Source: Candidatus Gastranaerophilales bacterium HUM_12 (GTDB lineage Bacteria; Cyanobacteriota; Vampirovibrionia; Gastranaerophilales; Gastranaerophilaceae). Taken from it: a stretch of DNA of 16,377 nucleotides. Numbering within the stretch: the stretch's first letter is position 1; every line of letters begins with the position of its first letter. A model generated the notes under the pieces. That model was given only the letters and a program-made list of their open reading frames with translations, had not been told where the DNA came from and made no database searches. The DNA lies in NCBI GenBank assembly GCA_002102825.1, contig DABJ01000007.1, forward strand, positions 59,731-76,107, given 5' to 3'. The translations under genes were made by a program, and so were the position numbers. Shown here piece by piece: positions 14,100-16,377 of this stretch.

Positions 14100-15774
14100 C
14101 TTTAACAATATAATTTTATTCGGTGGGGAGACTAAAAATGAAAATATGCCTATAGGCTTTTATTCTTCATTGGCAATGTTACCATTAAGAGGAAAGCCTG
14201 TTGTTTGGTGGCAGTTTCAAAATTTAAAAGAACAGGGTTTAGAAAAATTTATTCTTGTTGTGTGTAAAAATAATGAAAAATTAATAAAATATACTACGGA
14301 TATTTTATGTGAAAATTTTGATATTCAACTTGTTCAGGTTGGAAGTAACAAAAATATCCTATCATCGTTAAAATATGGTTTGCAGTTGGCTAATCCAAAT
14401 ATTCCAACTCGTGTAATATTAGGTGATACGTTATTGACTAAAAGTATAAATAATGAAACGGATATCTTATTTACATCTAAAGATTTTTCAACTTCTCAGA
14501 ATTGGTGTCTTGTTGAGAATAAGGAAGAAAGAGATTTATCTTTTTATGATAAAAGGAAGAATATAAACATATCAGGGAAAGAAGCTCTTGTTGGTTATTA
14601 TGCGTTTAATGACACAAAATATCTTTTAAATTGTTGTGTAAAAGCAAGATTAATGCTTAAAAAAGAAATTTCTACTGCGTTAATCATGTACCAAGATAAA
14701 TACAAACTAAAAACAAAATTGGTTAATGATTGGTATGACTTAGGGCATACTTCAGGATTAATTAAAGCCAAAAATATATTATTTAGTGCAAGGAGTTTCA
14801 ATTCTATATCAGTAGATACGCAAACTGGTTTGTTAACAAAAAGCAGTACTAAAAAACTAAAACTTGAAGATGAAGCTTTCTGGTATAAAAATATTCCAAA
14901 TGAATTGAAAATTTTTGCACCTAGAATGATTAGTTTTTCTATGAATGAAAAGTCTGCATCATTGGTTCAAGAATTATATGGCTACCCATCATTGCAAGAG
15001 TTGTATTTGTCGGGAGAAGTAAATCTTGAGGACTGGCGATATATTATAGAGCAACTTTTTAATTTGCACAAATTTTTTGAAAAGTATACAACAAAAGCTA
15101 ATCAAAAATCATTATTATGGTTGTACTTAGATAAAACCAAAGATAGAATAAAAGAACTTGAAATGCAAAGTCCTTATTGGCAAAGGCTATTGAATAAAGA
15201 TTATCAGTATATAAATGGTAAAAAATATTGTGGCTTATCTTTGCTAAAGAGTGAAATCGAAAAATTTGCATTAAAATTGAGCCAAAATGGTAAGGAAACA
15301 ATAGTACATGGTGATTATTGTTTTTCAAATATCTTGTTTGATTCAAGCAATTATATTTTCAAACTTATTGATCCTAGAGGTAGACTAGACTCAGAGGCAA
15401 CAATATATGGCGATCCTCGTTATGATATCGCCAAATTAAGACATAGTGTAGTTGGATTATATGATTTTATTGTTCAAGGTCTGTTTAAGTTAACAGAAAC
15501 TGATTCCGAATTTGAATATAAAATTCTTACTACTAAGGATTATAGAGTTTTGGAAGATATTTTTGACAAGTGTTCTATTGAGAATGGATTCAATGTGCAA
15601 GAGATTAAATTTATTGAGGGTTTATTGTTTTTATCAATGATTCCTTTGCATAAGGATAATTTTGACAGACAGAAAGTTTTTTATTTAAAAGCAATTGAAT
15701 TGTTGAATGATACTGTAAAAATAACAAATAAGGATAACGCAAAATGGAAGACAAAAAACTTAGAATATGTATAG
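14086..15774 (+). CDS. Fusion: degenerate nucleotidyltransferase domain plus aminoglycoside/choline-kinase-like domain
   Basis: This is a 562-residue two-domain protein. Residues 1-235 have the nucleotidyltransferase layout: IILFGG at 9-14, LPLRGKPVVWWQ at 32-43, VILGDTLL with D114, and DWYDLGHTSG at 215-224. The G-x-G-T-R loop and the catalytic Lys before the Pro-Leu-Leu strand are absent (GGETKNEN..., SSLAMLPL). Residues 255-562 are a protein-kinase-like small-molecule kinase of the APH/choline-kinase type, with the catalytic loop HGDYCFSNILFD (408-419; D410, N415) and IDPRGR (428-433; metal-binding D429), then GDPRYDIAKL. The kinase looks active, the N-domain perhaps not. I chose ATG 14086 (AGGGG 5 bases upstream) over TTG 14071. 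The fusion is reminiscent of LicC plus LicA in phosphocholine transfer, but the substrate is unknown. Confidence 0.8.
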   Translation: MNKDNFNNIILFGGETKNENMPIGFYSSLAMLPLRGKPVVWWQFQNLKEQGLEKFILVVCKNNEKLIKYTTDILCENFDIQLVQVGSNKNILSSLKYGLQLANPNIPTRVILGDTLLTKSINNETDILFTSKDFSTSQNWCLVENKEERDLSFYDKRKNINISGKEALVGYYAFNDTKYLLNCCVKARLMLKKEISTALIMYQDKYKLKTKLVNDWYDLGHTSGLIKAKNILFSARSFNSISVDTQTGLLTKSSTKKLKLEDEAFWYKNIPNELKIFAPRMISFSMNEKSASLVQELYGYPSLQELYLSGEVNLEDWRYIIEQLFNLHKFFEKYTTKANQKSLLWLYLDKTKDRIKELEMQSPYWQRLLNKDYQYINGKKYCGLSLLKSEIEKFALKLSQNGKETIVHGDYCFSNILFDSSNYIFKLIDPRGRLDSEATIYGDPRYDIAKLRHSVVGLYDFIVQGLFKLTETDSEFEYKILTTKDYRVLEDIFDKCSIENGFNVQEIKFIEGLLFLSMIPLHKDNFDRQKVFYLKAIELLNDTVKITNKDNAKWKTKNLEYV

Positions 15775-16121
15775 ATTTGGATGGTACAATCTGCACAATT
15801 AAACAACCGAATGAAACTTATGCTGATGTAAAGGTGTTGCCTGGAGCAAAAGAATTTATTGATTCTTTAAAAGCTGACGGACATACAATTATCATTAATA
15901 CTGCAAGAAATATGCAAACCCAAGGACATAATGTTGGCAAAGTTTTGAAAAATGTTGGGAAAATTACATTAGATTGGCTTGAGGAAAATGGTATTCAGTA
16001 TGATGAAATCTTTTTTGGAAAACCAAATGCCGACATAACTATTGATGATAGGGTTATGAAATTTGAAGATTGGCGAAAAATGGATAAAGCTGAAGTATTA
16101 AAACTAGGGAAGGATAGATAG
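15744..16121 (+). CDS. HAD-family phosphatase, EcbF/BcbF capsule type
   Basis: This 125-residue compact HAD hydrolase has no cap domain to speak of. Motif I DLDGTICT carries the nucleophile D11 and acid D13; motif II is INTARN with T53; motif III is the Lys in FGKPNAD (K93); motif IV is ITIDDR (D101, D102). Size and sequence pattern recall the EcbF/BcbF phosphatases of capsule loci in Actinobacillus and Pasteurella. It should remove phosphate from a phosphosugar or related intermediate made by the upstream kinase and nucleotidyltransferase genes. AAGGA 9 bases before the ATG is the ribosome binding site. The gene overlaps the fusion gene by 31 bases, so they are co-translated. The subfamily assignment is from memory of the pattern; the HAD fold is certain. 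Confidence 0.87.
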   Translation: MEDKKLRICIDLDGTICTIKQPNETYADVKVLPGAKEFIDSLKADGHTIIINTARNMQTQGHNVGKVLKNVGKITLDWLEENGIQYDEIFFGKPNADITIDDRVMKFEDWRKMDKAEVLKLGKDR

Positions 16122-16124
16122 GGT

Positions 16125-16271
16125 ATGAATTCTGTTATTGATGCAGCTTATCGACATTCTGGTAATAAATATTTACAAGACAAGGTTGCTTCTAATTATA
16201 ACGAAATACAAGTAATATTATCGAAAATTGAAGAGGAACAAGATAAAATTTTAGAGAGATTAAAGAATTAA
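16125..16271 (+). CDS. Small coiled-coil protein of 48 residues, unknown function
   Basis: I do not recognise a family. The frame begins MNSVIDAAYRHSGNKYL, and from about residue 22 to 48 it is a charged amphipathic helix with heptad-like spacing of Ile/Leu (NEIQVILSKIEEEQDKILER), typical of a short coiled coil. It begins 3 bases after the HAD stop and has AAGGA about 10 bases upstream. The next gene has its own strong site 23 bases after this stop, so the frame fills a gap that would otherwise be left in a tightly packed operon. It may be an oligomerising partner of a neighbouring enzyme. Codon content and position favour a real gene. Confidence 0.6.
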   Translation: MNSVIDAAYRHSGNKYLQDKVASNYNEIQVILSKIEEEQDKILERLKN

Positions 16272-16293
16272 TATAATATTTAAGGAGATAATA

Positions 16294-16377
16294 ATGAGAA
16301 GAGCTATAATTACACCAACATTTAAAAAACATTTTTGTTTTATAAAAAAATACTTAAATAGTTTTGATAAATATCTT
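16294..16377 (+). CDS. Start of a further glycan-cluster gene, partial (cut by right edge)
   Basis: Only 28 residues are visible. A full ribosome binding site AAGGAG lies 7 bases before the ATG. The start MRRAIITPTFKKHF, then IKKYLNSFDKY, has the T-P-T-F and Y-L-x-S-F-x-x-Y pattern seen at the start of some glycosyltransferase-like proteins of surface-polysaccharide clusters (compare the DUF6492-type group). That assignment is tentative. Position as the sixth gene of the same operon fits it. Confidence 0.6.
   Translation, partial: MRRAIITPTFKKHFCFIKKYLNSFDKYL

Noticed and set aside
14598..15796. Minus-strand frames of 61-82 codons over the fusion gene
   Set aside because: They oppose recognised kinase and nucleotidyltransferase motifs and have no start signals.

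Overview
The window is strongly AT-rich DNA from a diderm (Gram-negative-type) bacterium. It encodes a TolC-type outer-membrane channel, an EmrA-type adaptor, an ExbB/ExbD/TonB energy-transduction set and a lipobox-bearing TPR protein. The mix of a TonB system, VirB10-like periplasmic proteins, an infC gene not followed by rpmI-rplT, and very AT-rich surface-sugar genes would fit an uncultured gut lineage such as the non-photosynthetic Melainabacteria/Vampirovibrionia. That placement is an impression, not a proof. No CRISPR array, insertion sequence, integrase, plasmid gene or rRNA gene was seen.

Region 1 (1-2940) is a drug-efflux locus. A tolC/nodT-like gene (minus, cut by the left edge) diverges from a marR-emrA operon (plus). 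A palindrome sits in the 49-base gap between them. No inner-membrane pump gene (emrB) is visible. A two-way terminator ends emrA and the oppositely running TonB operon.

Region 2 (2958-10440, all minus strand) reads from right to left: a TPR lipoprotein, an overlapping tRNA-dihydrouridine synthase, two related exported proteins with VirB10/TrbI-like cores, then tonB, exbB, exbD1 and exbD2. The two VirB10-like genes each have a good sigma70-type promoter. One of these is so close to the start codon that the mRNA should be leaderless.

Region 3 (10441-11920) holds several short units: an unannotated 46-residue acidic small protein (minus) with its own ribosome binding site and terminator; infC (plus), which appears to start at an AUA codon; a small two-helix membrane protein; and tRNA-Phe(GAA) with a clear promoter and terminator.

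Region 4 (11921-16377) begins directly after the tRNA and is a surface-polysaccharide cluster on the plus strand. After a short remnant-like stretch, a terminator hairpin and an operon promoter come a WavE-like protein, a sugar-phosphate nucleotidyltransferase, a nucleotidyltransferase-kinase fusion whose nucleotide-binding signature is degenerate, an EcbF/BcbF-like HAD phosphatase, a 48-residue coiled-coil protein, and the start of a further gene cut by the right edge. These genes overlap or nearly touch and have their own ribosome binding sites. Together they look like a kinase/nucleotidyltransferase/phosphatase pathway that makes and attaches an unusual activated group to a surface glycan.
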